From assembly GCA_029267445.1 (NCBI GenBank), contig JAJUIU010000041.1, positions 1 to 35,913 on the forward strand: DNA of 35,913 bases, written 5' to 3'. The translations under genes and the position numbers were made by a program. This DNA comes from Rhodospirillaceae bacterium. GTDB lineage: Bacteria > Pseudomonadota > Alphaproteobacteria > Azospirillales > Azospirillaceae. Positions 23,528-31,972 of the stretch are shown here, piece after piece. Position 1 is the first letter of the stretch, and each line of letters opens with the position of its first letter. A model generated the notes under the pieces. The model was not told the DNA's origin. It did no database searches and worked only from the letters and a program-made list of their open reading frames with translations.

Positions 23528-24397
23528 TCAGGCCCGCCCATCAAGGGACAGGATGGAGCGGTAAAGCTCCGGCCGCCGGTCACGGAACACGCCCCAGGCA
23601 CGGCGGGTCCGGGCGACATCGTCCAGGTCGAAGGTCGCGGTCAGCACGGTCTCACCGCTTCGGTCGGCCTCGGCGACCTTCTCGCCATGCGGCCCGGCGA
23701 TGAAGGACGAGCCGTAGAACGTGATGGCGCAGCTGTCGCCCTGCTCGGTGCCGACGCGGTTGCTGGCGATCAGGGGCATCAGGTTGGCGCCCGCGTGTCC
23801 CTGCATGACCCGCTGCCAGTGGTCCCGGCTGTCGATGCTCGCATCGTGCGGCTCGGAGCCGATTGCGGTCGGATAGCAAAGAACCTCGGCTCCCTGGAGG
23901 GCCAGGCTGCGGGCGGTCTCGGGGAACCACTGGTCCCAGCAGATGGCGGCGCCGACCATCGCGTACTTGGTCCTGAACACCTTGAAGCCGGTGTCTCCCG
24001 GGCTGAAGTAGAACTTCTCCTGATAGCCGGGCCCGTCGGGGATATGGCTCTTCCGGTAGACGCCCAGGATGGTCCCGTCCGCGTCGATCATGGCGAGCGA
24101 GTTGTAGTAGGCGTTGTTCGCCCGTTCGAAGAAGCTGACCGGCAGAACCACATCCAATTCCCGAGCGAGCCGGCTCATCCGCGCCAGCATCGGGTGGCCC
24201 TCGGCCGGGGCCGCGAGGTCGAAATGCGCGGCTTTCTGGTCCTTGCAGAAGTAGGGCGTCTCGAACAGCTCCTGAGGCAGGATGATCCGGGCGCCTGCGG
24301 CGTGGGCGCGGCGCACCGCGTCCTCCACCTTCCGGATATTGTCCTCCCGGTCCCAGCTGCAGGACAGCTGTGTGGCCGCCAGGGTCACCTTCCGCAT
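23528..24397 (-). CDS. aguB: N-carbamoylputrescine amidase
   Basis: A 289-residue nitrilase-superfamily amidase. The catalytic Glu43 lies in IILPQELFETPYFC, Lys116 in GVYRKSHIPDGPGYQEKFY, and Cys153 in AAICWDQWFPETAR, with the AguB-type downstream sequence CYPTAIGSEPHD. AguB hydrolyses N-carbamoylputrescine to putrescine, CO2 and ammonia in the agmatine route. The usual partner AguA (agmatine deiminase) is not in the window. ATG 24397 is preceded by AAGGAACGAGG; the in-frame ATG 24451 adds residues unlike the family. It is 77 bases upstream of the SLBB gene on the same strand, but a functional link is not evident. Confidence 0.92.
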   Translation of the reverse strand: MRKVTLAATQLSCSWDREDNIRKVEDAVRRAHAAGARIILPQELFETPYFCKDQKAAHFDLAAPAEGHPMLARMSRLARELDVVLPVSFFERANNAYYNSLAMIDADGTILGVYRKSHIPDGPGYQEKFYFSPGDTGFKVFRTKYAMVGAAICWDQWFPETARSLALQGAEVLCYPTAIGSEPHDASIDSRDHWQRVMQGHAGANLMPLIASNRVGTEQGDSCAITFYGSSFIAGPHGEKVAEADRSGETVLTATFDLDDVARTRRAWGVFRDRRPELYRSILSLDGRA

Positions 24398-24878
24398 CGC
24401 CTCGTTCCTTTCCCTCGAACGTCCATCCACCGGCGTCCGGCGCGGCGGCATAGATGGGCGCAGGCGATCTTATCGGCATCGGCCTGGAATGCGAGTCCGG
24501 CATGCCTGATCCGCATGCGCAGTGTCACCTCGGCGGGTGGGAAGTCATGGGACAGTCAAACCATGCAATAACCCCACGAATATTGCGGCCACTCTGTGAA
24601 CAAATAAACTTAGATTGCTAAGCGTTTTTTTCTTTCGAATCTTTTTTAGCGATAGCTTATTTTTCTATCGTGGAGAGCCATTGCCAAACCAGAGCAAAGC
24701 AAGCAAATTCGCCAACAGGATTACCAAAGGTAACGCTTCAGGTCGAAGGTGCTAGTCTTGGTTACGGGTTCGGTTGCGGCCGGGGATCGCGCGTGCAAAG
24801 TCTGCGGGGCCTGTGACCTTTGGCTGACCGCGTCGGTAAGCGGCATCCTTGGCTGGCCACGAATGGGTGTGACTCCGC
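24398..24878. other. Intergenic region with AT-rich block and palindromes
   Basis: This 481-base gap between the divergent aguB and marR-type genes has no convincing gene. Bases 24601-24660 contain only 17 G or C (28%), in a genome that is otherwise strongly GC-rich. Two inverted repeats are visible: CGATAG (24650-24655) with CTATCG (24665-24670), and TTACC-AAA-GGTAA (24721-24733). The latter is a good candidate operator for the MarR-family regulator. It must contain both divergent promoters. Confidence 0.65.
24721..24733. promoter_or_regulatory. Candidate MarR operator palindrome
   Basis: The perfect inverted repeat TTACCAAAGGTAA lies about 145 bases upstream of the marR-type start in the AT-rich intergenic region. 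MarR proteins bind as dimers to short palindromes near their own promoters. This is read by eye and is not a known consensus. Confidence 0.35.
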
Positions 24879-25388
24879 ATGGTCGCTGAGAAGGACGAGA
24901 AGACCACAATGTCCGCCGACGGTGGCGCCCAACCGCCACCGGGACAGACTTGGCTCGGCCAAGTGCTGCGCGACGCGCATCGCGCCTTCTCGCGTGCCCT
25001 TCAGTCGCGCATCGCCGCCCATGGGGTCACCATGGGTCAGTGGTCCTTCCTCCGCGCGCTCTGGGAGGAGGATGGCCTCACCCAACGGCAGCTTTCGCAG
25101 CGGGTCGGCATGATGGAGCCGACCACCGTGACCGCGCTCAATGGGATGGAGCGGAGCGGACTCGTCGTCCGGGTCCGCAACCCCGCCGACCGGCGCAAGG
25201 TGAACATCTTCCTCACCGAAAAGGGGCGCTCCCTCCAGTCCGTCCTGATCCCGCACGCCCATGAGGTCGCCCAGCAGGCGACCGACGGGCTGTCGGCGCC
25301 CGAACTCCAGGCCGCGATCGAAGCCTTGACGCGTGTGATCGCAAATCTCGACCGATCCGGCGACGACTTCCTTGACGGGTTCGACTGA
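24879..25388 (+). CDS. MarR-family transcriptional regulator
   Basis: A 169-residue winged-helix regulator. The core runs WLGQVLRDAHRAFSRALQSR, GVTMGQWSFLRALWEEDGLT, then the recognition helix LTQRQLSQRVGMMEPTTVTA and wing LVVRVRNPADRRKVNIFLTE, the MarR signature D-R-R-x3-(I/V)-x-L-T. Effector and targets are unknown; MarR proteins usually respond to phenolic or aromatic compounds and often control a divergent gene. The divergent neighbour here is aguB. Met11 (24909) has a GAGAAG upstream and is an equal candidate for the start. Confidence 0.9.
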   Translation: MVAEKDEKTTMSADGGAQPPPGQTWLGQVLRDAHRAFSRALQSRIAAHGVTMGQWSFLRALWEEDGLTQRQLSQRVGMMEPTTVTALNGMERSGLVVRVRNPADRRKVNIFLTEKGRSLQSVLIPHAHEVAQQATDGLSAPELQAAIEALTRVIANLDRSGDDFLDGFD

Positions 25389-25403
25389 GCGGCCGGCATT
25401 CCG

Positions 25404-26165
25404 TCACCCGCCGGTGAGGCTGAAGACGATCGGTACCTCGATGGCGGACGCCTCGGGGCGCCCATCGCGAAGGGCGGGCTGGAACCGCCAGCCCTCCACC
25501 GCCTCTATCGCGGCATCGTCCAACTGGGCCCAGCCGCTGCTTTCAACCAAAGTGATGGATCGCGGCTCCCCCTCGGGCGAGACGGTGACGCGCAGCAAGA
25601 CCTGTCCCTGCAGACCCTTGCCGCGGGCCTCGTCCGGATAGGCGGGCGGCGGATTGTCGGCAAGCGCCTGGGCCGGACGCAGGGAAGGCGCGGCGGGGCC
25701 CGCCGCCGTCCGGAACCCGCGCTCCAGGTTGACGGGATCGGACGGCGGTATCGGCGGGGGCGCGTCCGGCGCCTGGAGCCCTTGTGAAAGCTGCAGGGCG
25801 ATTCGGGGCGGTTTGATCCGGACCGGAATGTCGGGCCAACGGATCGCCGGTGGCGGCTTCACGTCGGGCGGGTCAGCCGCTGGCTCCAAGGCGCCGGGAA
25901 GGTCGACGGCCGACCGCATGGCGGCGGCCGCGCTCTCCGCCACACTCGGCACGGGCCGCTCCGCCGGCGTGCGCACAGCGACGACATCGACCGGCGACAG
26001 GACCGGGGGCGTGGGACGGGTCAGGCTCCAGGCGGCCAGCCCGACAGCGAGGAAGGCGTGCAGCCCGACGGACAGCGCCAGCGCCCGTCCGAAACGCGAT
26101 GGCTGGGACAGGGGAGGCGGATCCGTCGGGGATCGCGTCAGCGGTCCGGCGTCGCGTGTCGCCAT
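25404..26165 (-). CDS. tonB: TonB energy transducer of the cobalamin operon
   Basis: A 253-residue TonB. The N-terminal inner-membrane anchor is FGRALALSVGLHAFLAVGLA (with the Ser-x3-His pattern of TonB); a proline-rich periplasmic linker follows (for example PSVAESAAAAMRSAVDLPGA and DAPPPIPPSDPVN); the C-terminal TonB domain has NPPPAYPDEARGKGLQGQVL, RVTVSPEGEPRSITLVESSG and AIEAVEGWRFQPA. It couples the proton motive force, with ExbBD, to outer-membrane receptors. Its start overlaps the btuD end by 28 bases, so it is probably a dedicated TonB for the BtuB in the same operon. No exbB or exbD is nearby. Confidence 0.92.
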   Translation of the reverse strand: MATRDAGPLTRSPTDPPPLSQPSRFGRALALSVGLHAFLAVGLAAWSLTRPTPPVLSPVDVVAVRTPAERPVPSVAESAAAAMRSAVDLPGALEPAADPPDVKPPPAIRWPDIPVRIKPPRIALQLSQGLQAPDAPPPIPPSDPVNLERGFRTAAGPAAPSLRPAQALADNPPPAYPDEARGKGLQGQVLLRVTVSPEGEPRSITLVESSGWAQLDDAAIEAVEGWRFQPALRDGRPEASAIEVPIVFSLTGG

Positions 26166-26923
26166 GGCAGAAGTATCCGCGTCCCGTCCACATCCAGGGG
26201 CACCATGCCGACACCATACACGGCCTCGAGCAGGTCCGTCCGCAGGGCCTCGCCGGTGGGCCCGTCGGCCACGATCGCGCCCTTGTCCAGAAGGACGACG
26301 CGGCCGCAGTATCGCGCCGCCAGGGTCAGATCGTGCAGCACGACCACCACGGCCGCCCCGTCGCCCGCCAGCCCGGCAAGCACGTCCATGACCCGCAACT
26401 GGTGATGGGGATCAAGTCCGGCAACCGGCTCGTCGGCCAGCAGAACCTCCGGCCGAACCGCGAGCGCGCGGGCAAGCAGCACCCTGGCCCGTTCCCCGCC
26501 CGACAGGGTGGTCACCGGCCGCTCCTTCAGGTCCGACACGCCGCAACGCTCCATGGCGTCCGCGATCACGGCCGCGTCCGCGGCACCCGGCCGCTGCCAG
26601 GGGCCGATATGCGGCAGTCGGCCGAGCGCCACGGCGCGATCCACGGTCAGCGGCCAGTTCACCTCGGCACCCTGGGCCAGATAGGCCACCCGGCGGGCGA
26701 GCGCGGCGCGGGGAACGCTCGCGATGTCGCGTCCGCACAGGCTGACGCCGCCGCCATCGGGACGGATGAGCCCCGCCAGGCAGCGCAGCAGGGTCGTCTT
26801 GCCGGCCCCGTTCGGGCCGATCAGTCCGACCAGCTCCCCCGGTCCGACGGACAGGGTGGCGTCGGCGAGGATGGTGCGCCCCGCGCGGACGACCCGCAGG
26901 TCCCGTCCGGCAAGCCGGCTCAT
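26138..26923 (-). CDS. btuD: Cobalamin ABC transporter ATP-binding protein
   Basis: A 261-residue ABC ATPase of the FepC/BtuD group. Walker A is GLIGPNGAGKTTLLRC, the signature is TLSGGERARVLLARALAV, Walker B is VLLADEPVAGLDPHHQL, and the switch His is in VVVLHDLTLAARY. It powers the BtuC permease at the inner membrane. The start overlaps the btuC stop as ATGA. The cobalamin riboswitch upstream of the operon is the reason for preferring B12 over heme or siderophore. Confidence 0.92.
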   Translation of the reverse strand: MSRLAGRDLRVVRAGRTILADATLSVGPGELVGLIGPNGAGKTTLLRCLAGLIRPDGGGVSLCGRDIASVPRAALARRVAYLAQGAEVNWPLTVDRAVALGRLPHIGPWQRPGAADAAVIADAMERCGVSDLKERPVTTLSGGERARVLLARALAVRPEVLLADEPVAGLDPHHQLRVMDVLAGLAGDGAAVVVVLHDLTLAARYCGRVVLLDKGAIVADGPTGEALRTDLLEAVYGVGMVPLDVDGTRILLPWRHATPDR

Positions 26924-27924
26924 GCCAGCCTCCGTCGCGTGCGCAGCACCAGGGCCAGGAAGAACGGGGCGCCCAGCAGCGCCGTGACCACGCCCAGCTT
27001 CAGTTCCGGCCCCGGCGCGCCAAGGCGCACGGCCACGTCGGCCGCCAGCAGCAGCGCCGCCCCGCCCAGCGCCGACAGCGGCAGCAGGCGGCTCGGTTGA
27101 TGGCCGACGAGCGGGCGCAGCAGATGGGGGACGATCAGGCCGACGAAACCGATGGCGCCGGTCACTGCCACCGCCGCCCCCACTGCCAGCGCCGATCCCA
27201 GGATCACCAGCGCGCCCAGCCGCCCCATTGAGAAACCCAGTGAACGGGCCGTGTCCTCCCCCAGGGTCAGCGCGTCCAGGCCACGTCCCGTCGCCAGCAG
27301 CAGAACCGCTCCGGCCAGCATGAATGGTCCCGCCAGCCAGACATGGTCCAGGCTCCGGTCCGCCAGCGATCCAAGCATCCAGAACACGATCTCCGTTAGG
27401 GCGAACGGGTTGGGGGAAAGCGATAGGGCAAGGGAAGTGAGGGCCCCTGCGAGGCTGCCAACGGCGATTCCGGCCAGGATCAGGGTCATTACCCCGGCGT
27501 CCCGGCCGGCCAGAGCATATAGCAAGGCGACGGCGACGAAGGCCCCGATCATGCCCCCGATAGGCAGCGCCAACGGGAAGGCCGTGCTGAGGCCGGAGTA
27601 GAAGGCGACGACGGCTCCCAGCGCCGCGCTGGGGGAGATGCCGACCAGCCCCGGCTCGGCCAGGGGGTTACGCAGCAGCCCTTGCAAGGCGGCACCCGCG
27701 AGGCCCAGAACGGCACCGACCAGAAGGCCGAGCAAGGCGCGTGGCAGCCGGATTTCCGCGAAGATCACCAACGCGGTCCCGTCGCCCTGGCCGCGCCAGT
27801 CGGCGAGCGCCGTCCCGATCCCCACGGGACTGGGGCCGACCGACAGCGACGCGACGAACAGCAGTGCCACAAGGGCCGACAAGGCGGGACCGACGGCGCG
27901 GTCCCATTGTGCCGGGGCGTTCAC
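26920..27924 (-). CDS. btuC: Cobalamin ABC transporter permease (FecCD/BtuC family)
   Basis: A 334-residue FecCD-family permease with about ten membrane helices. Hallmarks are EIRLPRALLGLLVGAVLGLA followed by GAALQGLLRNPLAEPGLVGIS, and AVTGAIGFVGLIVPHLLRPL, the conserved permease segment that meets the ATPase. The start is GTG at 27924, overlapping the btuF stop as GTGA. Ten helices and the B12 riboswitch context support BtuC. Confidence 0.92.
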   Translation of the reverse strand: MNAPAQWDRAVGPALSALVALLFVASLSVGPSPVGIGTALADWRGQGDGTALVIFAEIRLPRALLGLLVGAVLGLAGAALQGLLRNPLAEPGLVGISPSAALGAVVAFYSGLSTAFPLALPIGGMIGAFVAVALLYALAGRDAGVMTLILAGIAVGSLAGALTSLALSLSPNPFALTEIVFWMLGSLADRSLDHVWLAGPFMLAGAVLLLATGRGLDALTLGEDTARSLGFSMGRLGALVILGSALAVGAAVAVTGAIGFVGLIVPHLLRPLVGHQPSRLLPLSALGGAALLLAADVAVRLGAPGPELKLGVVTALLGAPFFLALVLRTRRRLA

Positions 27925-28787
27925 CGCCGATCACTCCCGGCTGCGGCGACCTCAGGCCCGCCGCGCCGCAGGTCCCGCCGCGCGGCCGCCAGCAGTTCCA
28001 CCGCCTCCACCGTGAAGGGGCCGCCGCAGGTCCAGAGCGCTGCGGGCACGCGTCGGCGCGCTTCCAGTGGCAGGCTCCGATCCAAGGCCGGATGCGACAG
28101 CATCCGTCCCGCGAGCGAGGGATGTCCGGGCCGCTCCCGGCCGGCCACCAGCAGGTCCGGCGGATCGGCCGCCACGGATTCGATCGGCAGATATCCATAT
28201 CCGTTCAGGCCACGCCCGGCGGCGTAGTTCTCCAGCCCGGCCGCCCGCATCACCGCGTCGGACAGGGTGCCCGATCCGGCCGTGAAGCCGCCCGGCGCGA
28301 AGGTGAGGGCGCGGGGGCGCCGGTCCTCCGCCGCCGGTGCGGCGGCGGCGAGGCGGCGGTCCATCTCCGCCAGCAGCGCCTCCGCGCGCTCGGGCACGCC
28401 CAAGGCGGCCGCGACGGTCCTTGTCTGGTCCCGGATATCGTCGAAGTCGCGGGTAAGGCCCAGCTCAAGCACCGGAATGCCCCTGGCCCGCAGCAGGCGG
28501 ACCGTGGGCCGGGTGGTGAAGGTGCCCGCCAGGACAAGGTCGGGCTTGAGCGGCAGGATCTCCTCCGCCGTGCCGTGGACCACCGGCAGGCTCGCGGCCC
28601 GCTCCGCCACGTAGGACAGGTCGGCATCACGGGCGAGGAAGGAGACGGCCGCGATCCGCTCCGGCGGCAGCAACAGGACCGCCAGCTGGTCTGTGCACAG
28701 GTTCAGCGACACCACCCGCTGCGGTGGCGCCGCCAGGGCTGGGCACGCCAGACAGATCGCCAGCAGGATCGCGGCCGCGACGCGCAT
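27921..28787 (-). CDS. btuF: Periplasmic cobalamin-binding protein
   Basis: A 288-residue type III substrate-binding protein with a signal peptide (MRVAAAILLAICLACPALAA) and the fold's N-terminal strand PQRVVSLNLCTDQLAVLLLP. The two lobes are joined near LELGLTRDFDDIRDQTRTVA. RVVSLNLCTDQLA is typical of BtuF-like proteins. It would hand B12 from BtuB to BtuCD. The start overlaps the btuB stop by one base (TGATG). Confidence 0.9.
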   Translation of the reverse strand: MRVAAAILLAICLACPALAAPPQRVVSLNLCTDQLAVLLLPPERIAAVSFLARDADLSYVAERAASLPVVHGTAEEILPLKPDLVLAGTFTTRPTVRLLRARGIPVLELGLTRDFDDIRDQTRTVAAALGVPERAEALLAEMDRRLAAAAPAAEDRRPRALTFAPGGFTAGSGTLSDAVMRAAGLENYAAGRGLNGYGYLPIESVAADPPDLLVAGRERPGHPSLAGRMLSHPALDRSLPLEARRRVPAALWTCGGPFTVEAVELLAAARRDLRRGGPEVAAAGSDRR

Positions 28788-30796
28788 CAGAACCGCGCCC
28801 TGACGCCGACAAGGCCGCCCCGGTCGGGCCGGGCGAAGCCGTTCGGGTCCTCGATCGTCCGATCCAGCAGGTTGCCGCCCCGGGCATAGAGGCTGACGTC
28901 CGCCGTCACTCGCCAGACGGCGGCCAGGTTGACCTGCCAGTGGCCGCCGACCGGCCGCGTACCGACGAAACCGCCGCTGTCGGCGTAAACCACGTCGAGC
29001 CGCTGGCCGACATAGACGATCTCAGGCGACAGGGTGAAGCCTCGCACCGGCTCGATCCGGGCATCCAGGCTGAACTGGTGCTCGGGCCGGCGGAGCAGGC
29101 GCTGGCCGGTCTGGGCGTTGCGCGCGTCGGTCCAGGTCCAGGCCAGTCCCAGTTCCACCGCGCGGACGGGGCGGACCGTGGCCTCGGTTTCCACGCCCTC
29201 GATTTCCGCCGACGCGATGTTGACGGAGGTGTTCCGGACGAAGTCGAACTGGATCAGGTTGTCCACGTCGCTGGTGAACCAGGTGGCGGAAAGTCCGGCG
29301 AAGTCGTTGCGTCCGAAGCCGGGGACATCCGCCTCGACGCCCGCTTCCCAGCCGATCGACTCTTCCGCGTCCAAGTCCGGGTTGCCGCGATAACCGAAGT
29401 TGGTCCGGCCGAACCGGTCGTACAGCGTCGGCGCCTTGTAGGCGGTGCCCGCGGCGGCCTTGATGCGGGCCGGCGTGCCGGGCAGCGGGACAACGGCTCC
29501 CACCCGCCACGTCGCCCGGTCGCCGAAATCGTCGGGGCTGTCGAAGCGGATACCCGCCGTCACATCCACCGCCCCGCCGAACCGCGCCTGGGCGTGCGCG
29601 AACAACGCCGCCGTGTCCGCCTCCGCGTCGACGTCCTGGTTGAACGGTCCAAAGGCGGAGGTGGAGCGGGTGCGGAACTCCGCGTCTTCCCGGCTGAAGC
29701 TGCCGCCGAACGCCAGGACGGCGTCCGTTACGGCGTCGACCGGCGGCAGGGTCAGGGTGTTCTGCAGGTCCACATGGGTGCGCACGCTGTCGAAGCTGTC
29801 GTCGTTGGTGCCGACCGACAGCGCGTCCGCCCGGTTCGTGAAGCCGCGGTCGAACCGGCTCTGACCGATGGCGAGGCGGGACGTCAGGCGGCCGGCGATC
29901 AGCTCCGCCTCCGCCGCCGTCTGCCACGCGAGATGCCGGCTTTCGCCGGTCGAGTTCGGGTCGTCGGTGGGCACATTGTCGAGCGCGAACTCCGCGTCGC
30001 GCCAGCGCAGCAGGCCTTCCAGCCGCACACTGTCAAGCCTGTAGGCGGCCTTCGCCGTGGCGGTCAGGTTGTCGAACCCGTCGGACTCGCCGAGATTGCG
30101 CGAGGCGACGCGCGACGGGGTGTTGTTGTCGCCATCCGTGCTGAAACCCTCCAGCGTCAGCCCGTAGTCGAACCGGTCGACGCTGCCGCGCAGCCCCGCA
30201 GCACCCCGCCAGGTGCCGTCGCTGCCGAGGCCGGCGTCGAGGGTCGCCACCGCCGGGCGGTCCGCACCGGCACCTGTGATCAGATTGATCACCCCGCCGA
30301 TGGCGTTGGAGCCATAGAGGCTGGAGGCGGGGCCGCGCACGACCTCGATCCGGTCGAGCCCGCCCAGCAGATCGTCACCGAAGTTGAAGGCGCCGGCGGA
30401 CAGGGCCGGATCGTTGATCGGCATGCCGTCCAGCAGCACCAGCACATGGTCGCTGTTGTTGCCGCGCAGGAAGACGGAGGTGTTGGCCCCCGGCCCGCCG
30501 CTGGAGACGACGTTCAGTCCGGGCGACGTCCGCAGCGCCTCCGGCAGGGTCTGCCAGGCGTTGCGTTCGATGTCGCGGCGGGTCACCACGCTGACCTTTG
30601 CCGGGGCGCGGTCCAGCGGTGTCGCGATACGGGTGGCGGTGACCACCACGGGCGCCATTCGCGCGGTGGCGGGACCAGTCTGCGCGGCGGGAGGCGGGGC
30701 GGTCTGCCCCAGCGCTGGCGTGGCCAGCAGCGACAGTGGAAGGGCGGCAAGGCGAAGCGCCTTGCCGGGCTTTCTGGGCGTTCTATTTCGGCTCAT
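28787..30796 (-). CDS. btuB: TonB-dependent cobalamin receptor
   Basis: A 669-residue outer-membrane receptor. It has a signal peptide (first ~30 residues, ending TPALGQ), a TonB box-like VVVTATRIATPLD, a plug domain (NAWQTLPEALRTSPGLNVVS, VFLRGNNSDHVLVLLDGMPI, IEVVRGPASSLYGSNAIGGV), and a 22-strand-type barrel ending GLVGVRARF with a terminal Phe. It imports B12 across the outer membrane using TonB. ATG 30796 fits the signal peptide; the upstream extension in frame is not protein-like. The distance from the riboswitch to this start is about 256 bases, unusually long. No good ribosome-binding site is visible at this start. Confidence 0.93.
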   Translation of the reverse strand: MSRNRTPRKPGKALRLAALPLSLLATPALGQTAPPPAAQTGPATARMAPVVVTATRIATPLDRAPAKVSVVTRRDIERNAWQTLPEALRTSPGLNVVSSGGPGANTSVFLRGNNSDHVLVLLDGMPINDPALSAGAFNFGDDLLGGLDRIEVVRGPASSLYGSNAIGGVINLITGAGADRPAVATLDAGLGSDGTWRGAAGLRGSVDRFDYGLTLEGFSTDGDNNTPSRVASRNLGESDGFDNLTATAKAAYRLDSVRLEGLLRWRDAEFALDNVPTDDPNSTGESRHLAWQTAAEAELIAGRLTSRLAIGQSRFDRGFTNRADALSVGTNDDSFDSVRTHVDLQNTLTLPPVDAVTDAVLAFGGSFSREDAEFRTRSTSAFGPFNQDVDAEADTAALFAHAQARFGGAVDVTAGIRFDSPDDFGDRATWRVGAVVPLPGTPARIKAAAGTAYKAPTLYDRFGRTNFGYRGNPDLDAEESIGWEAGVEADVPGFGRNDFAGLSATWFTSDVDNLIQFDFVRNTSVNIASAEIEGVETEATVRPVRAVELGLAWTWTDARNAQTGQRLLRRPEHQFSLDARIEPVRGFTLSPEIVYVGQRLDVVYADSGGFVGTRPVGGHWQVNLAAVWRVTADVSLYARGGNLLDRTIEDPNGFARPDRGGLVGVRARF

Positions 30797-31052
30797 ATCC
30801 AGCGGTTCGGGCTTCCGGCGCCCCGCGGTCGACTTCGATGTCGGCAGGGGGCGGCGGTCGATTGCGGCACGGCCGCCCTGGACCGATCGGAACGGACGTC
30901 CGCCGCGGCACCGGTATGGCGTCGCGCGCTCGGGCGTCGGTCTGACCAAGGAACGCAAAAGCGCGCCTCCGTCCACGGCAACCAACGGGCACGTCACCGC
31001 AAACGGTAGGCCGTTCCACCGGGGCACCCCGCCCGATGGCCGCGGGACGTTA
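30797..31052 (-). other. Long leader between riboswitch and btuB
   Basis: Bases 30797-31052 are high-GC leader with no convincing small gene on either strand. It would be transcribed between the riboswitch and btuB and could hold the expression platform; no terminator hairpin with a T-run is visible, so control may be at translation or through Rho. Confidence 0.45.
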
Positions 31053-31285
31053 CGTGCCGGCAGGTCTCCTGGCTCTCGGGTCACCGTCGCTCGCCCGGCC
31101 TTCCCAGGAACCCTTTGGAACGGGCTCCCAGTGGCGACCGCGGGGGCTGTTGAAGCCTCCGGGGGGCGGCGGACTCTCCGATCACAGTTGCGGGGGCAGC
31201 CACGGCGTAGGCGCCGTCCGATCCGTTACCGGATCGCTTGGCGCCGCACCGTGTTCCCTTTTCACCCTGTCGAGGGACCGACACG
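31053..31285 (-). ncRNA. Cobalamin riboswitch (minus strand, upstream of btuB)
   Basis: Read on the minus strand, the RNA starts CGTGTCGG (31278-31285) and ends CCGGCACG (31053-31060); these pair to form an 8-bp P1 helix with one G-U pair. Inside lie GGGTGAAAAGGGAA, the conserved GCTGCCCCCGCAACTGTGA (31182-31200), GCCACTG (31129-31135) and the 3' B12-box-like CCAGGAGACCTGCC (31059-31072), all in the canonical order. Adenosylcobalamin binding represses downstream uptake genes. It governs btuB-btuF-btuC-btuD-tonB. Confidence 0.95.
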
Positions 31286-31387
31286 CGGGGAGCATCCTAG
31301 GCCCCGTCCGTCCGGCGGGCAAGCCACACGTGATCGTCTTCCGCGCCTGACAATTCAACAGTATCGTCTTGGACTATGAGATGTGAC

Positions 31388-31960
31388 ATGCCCATCCACC
31401 GAGTTGGTGTGACCGGAAGTGCCGGAACCGGCAAGACCACGCTGGTGACGACGGTGTCGCGCGCCCTCGGCGTTGCGATCGTGCCGGAGGCGATGCGGGC
31501 GATGCTGGAGGCAGGGTTCGACTTCCACACGCTGACGCGGGCGGGCCACATGGACCTGCTGCGGCGGCAGACGGACGATCTTGCCCGGCGACTCGCGGCC
31601 TCCGGTGACAGCCTCGTCACCGACCGGACGCCGTTGGATTTCGCGGCCTTCTGGCTGTCGAACGGATACGGGGTCGATGATCCCGCCGCGACGGCGGCCC
31701 TGCTGGAGAGGGCCGTGGCGGCCATGGCCGACTATACCGCCGTGGTGCTGCTGCCCTGGGGCCGTTTCGCGCCGGCCGCCGATGGGGTGCGCAGCCCGAA
31801 CCCATGGCTCCAGCTTCATTTCCAGACCGTGCTGGAAGGCCTGTGCCGCCGCTGGATCGCACCGGACAGGCTCTGGATCGTCCCTGAGTCCGCCGCCGAT
31901 CCGTCGGCACGGGCCGACTGGGTGCTGGACAGGCTGGGGCGGGTGGCGGTTCCGGCCTGA
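31388..31960 (+). CDS. NadR-like P-loop ATP-binding protein (AAA_28-type)
   Basis: A 190-residue P-loop protein beginning MPIHRVGVTGSAGTGKTTLV with Walker A Lys16 and Thr17. A later segment, SLVTDRTPLDFAAFWLSNGY, resembles the T-D-R-x-x-(L/I)-D-(F/Y) stretch of NadR/AAA_28 kinase-like proteins, and a LID-like region follows. These resemble nicotinamide riboside or nucleoside kinases, but the substrate is unknown. ATG 31388 places the P-loop at the expected distance; ATG 31376 would add four residues. It is divergent from the riboswitch-btuB operon and convergent with the pentapeptide gene. Confidence 0.75.
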   Translation: MPIHRVGVTGSAGTGKTTLVTTVSRALGVAIVPEAMRAMLEAGFDFHTLTRAGHMDLLRRQTDDLARRLAASGDSLVTDRTPLDFAAFWLSNGYGVDDPAATAALLERAVAAMADYTAVVLLPWGRFAPAADGVRSPNPWLQLHFQTVLEGLCRRWIAPDRLWIVPESAADPSARADWVLDRLGRVAVPA

Positions 31961-31972
31961 GCCCGCCGGGTC

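Noticed and set aside
22419-23564. Long plus-strand frame opposite the SLBB gene
   Set aside because: It is the antisense of a well-supported gene and has no recognisable family feature.
24650-24670. Hairpin CGATAG/CTATCG as a terminator
   Set aside because: The stem has only six base pairs and is not followed by a T-run in either direction; an operator or promoter element is more likely.
30783-31019. Small minus-strand reading frames in the btuB leader
   Set aside because: They are Arg/Pro-rich and lack a ribosome-binding site or hydrophobic pattern, so they look like high-GC chance frames.
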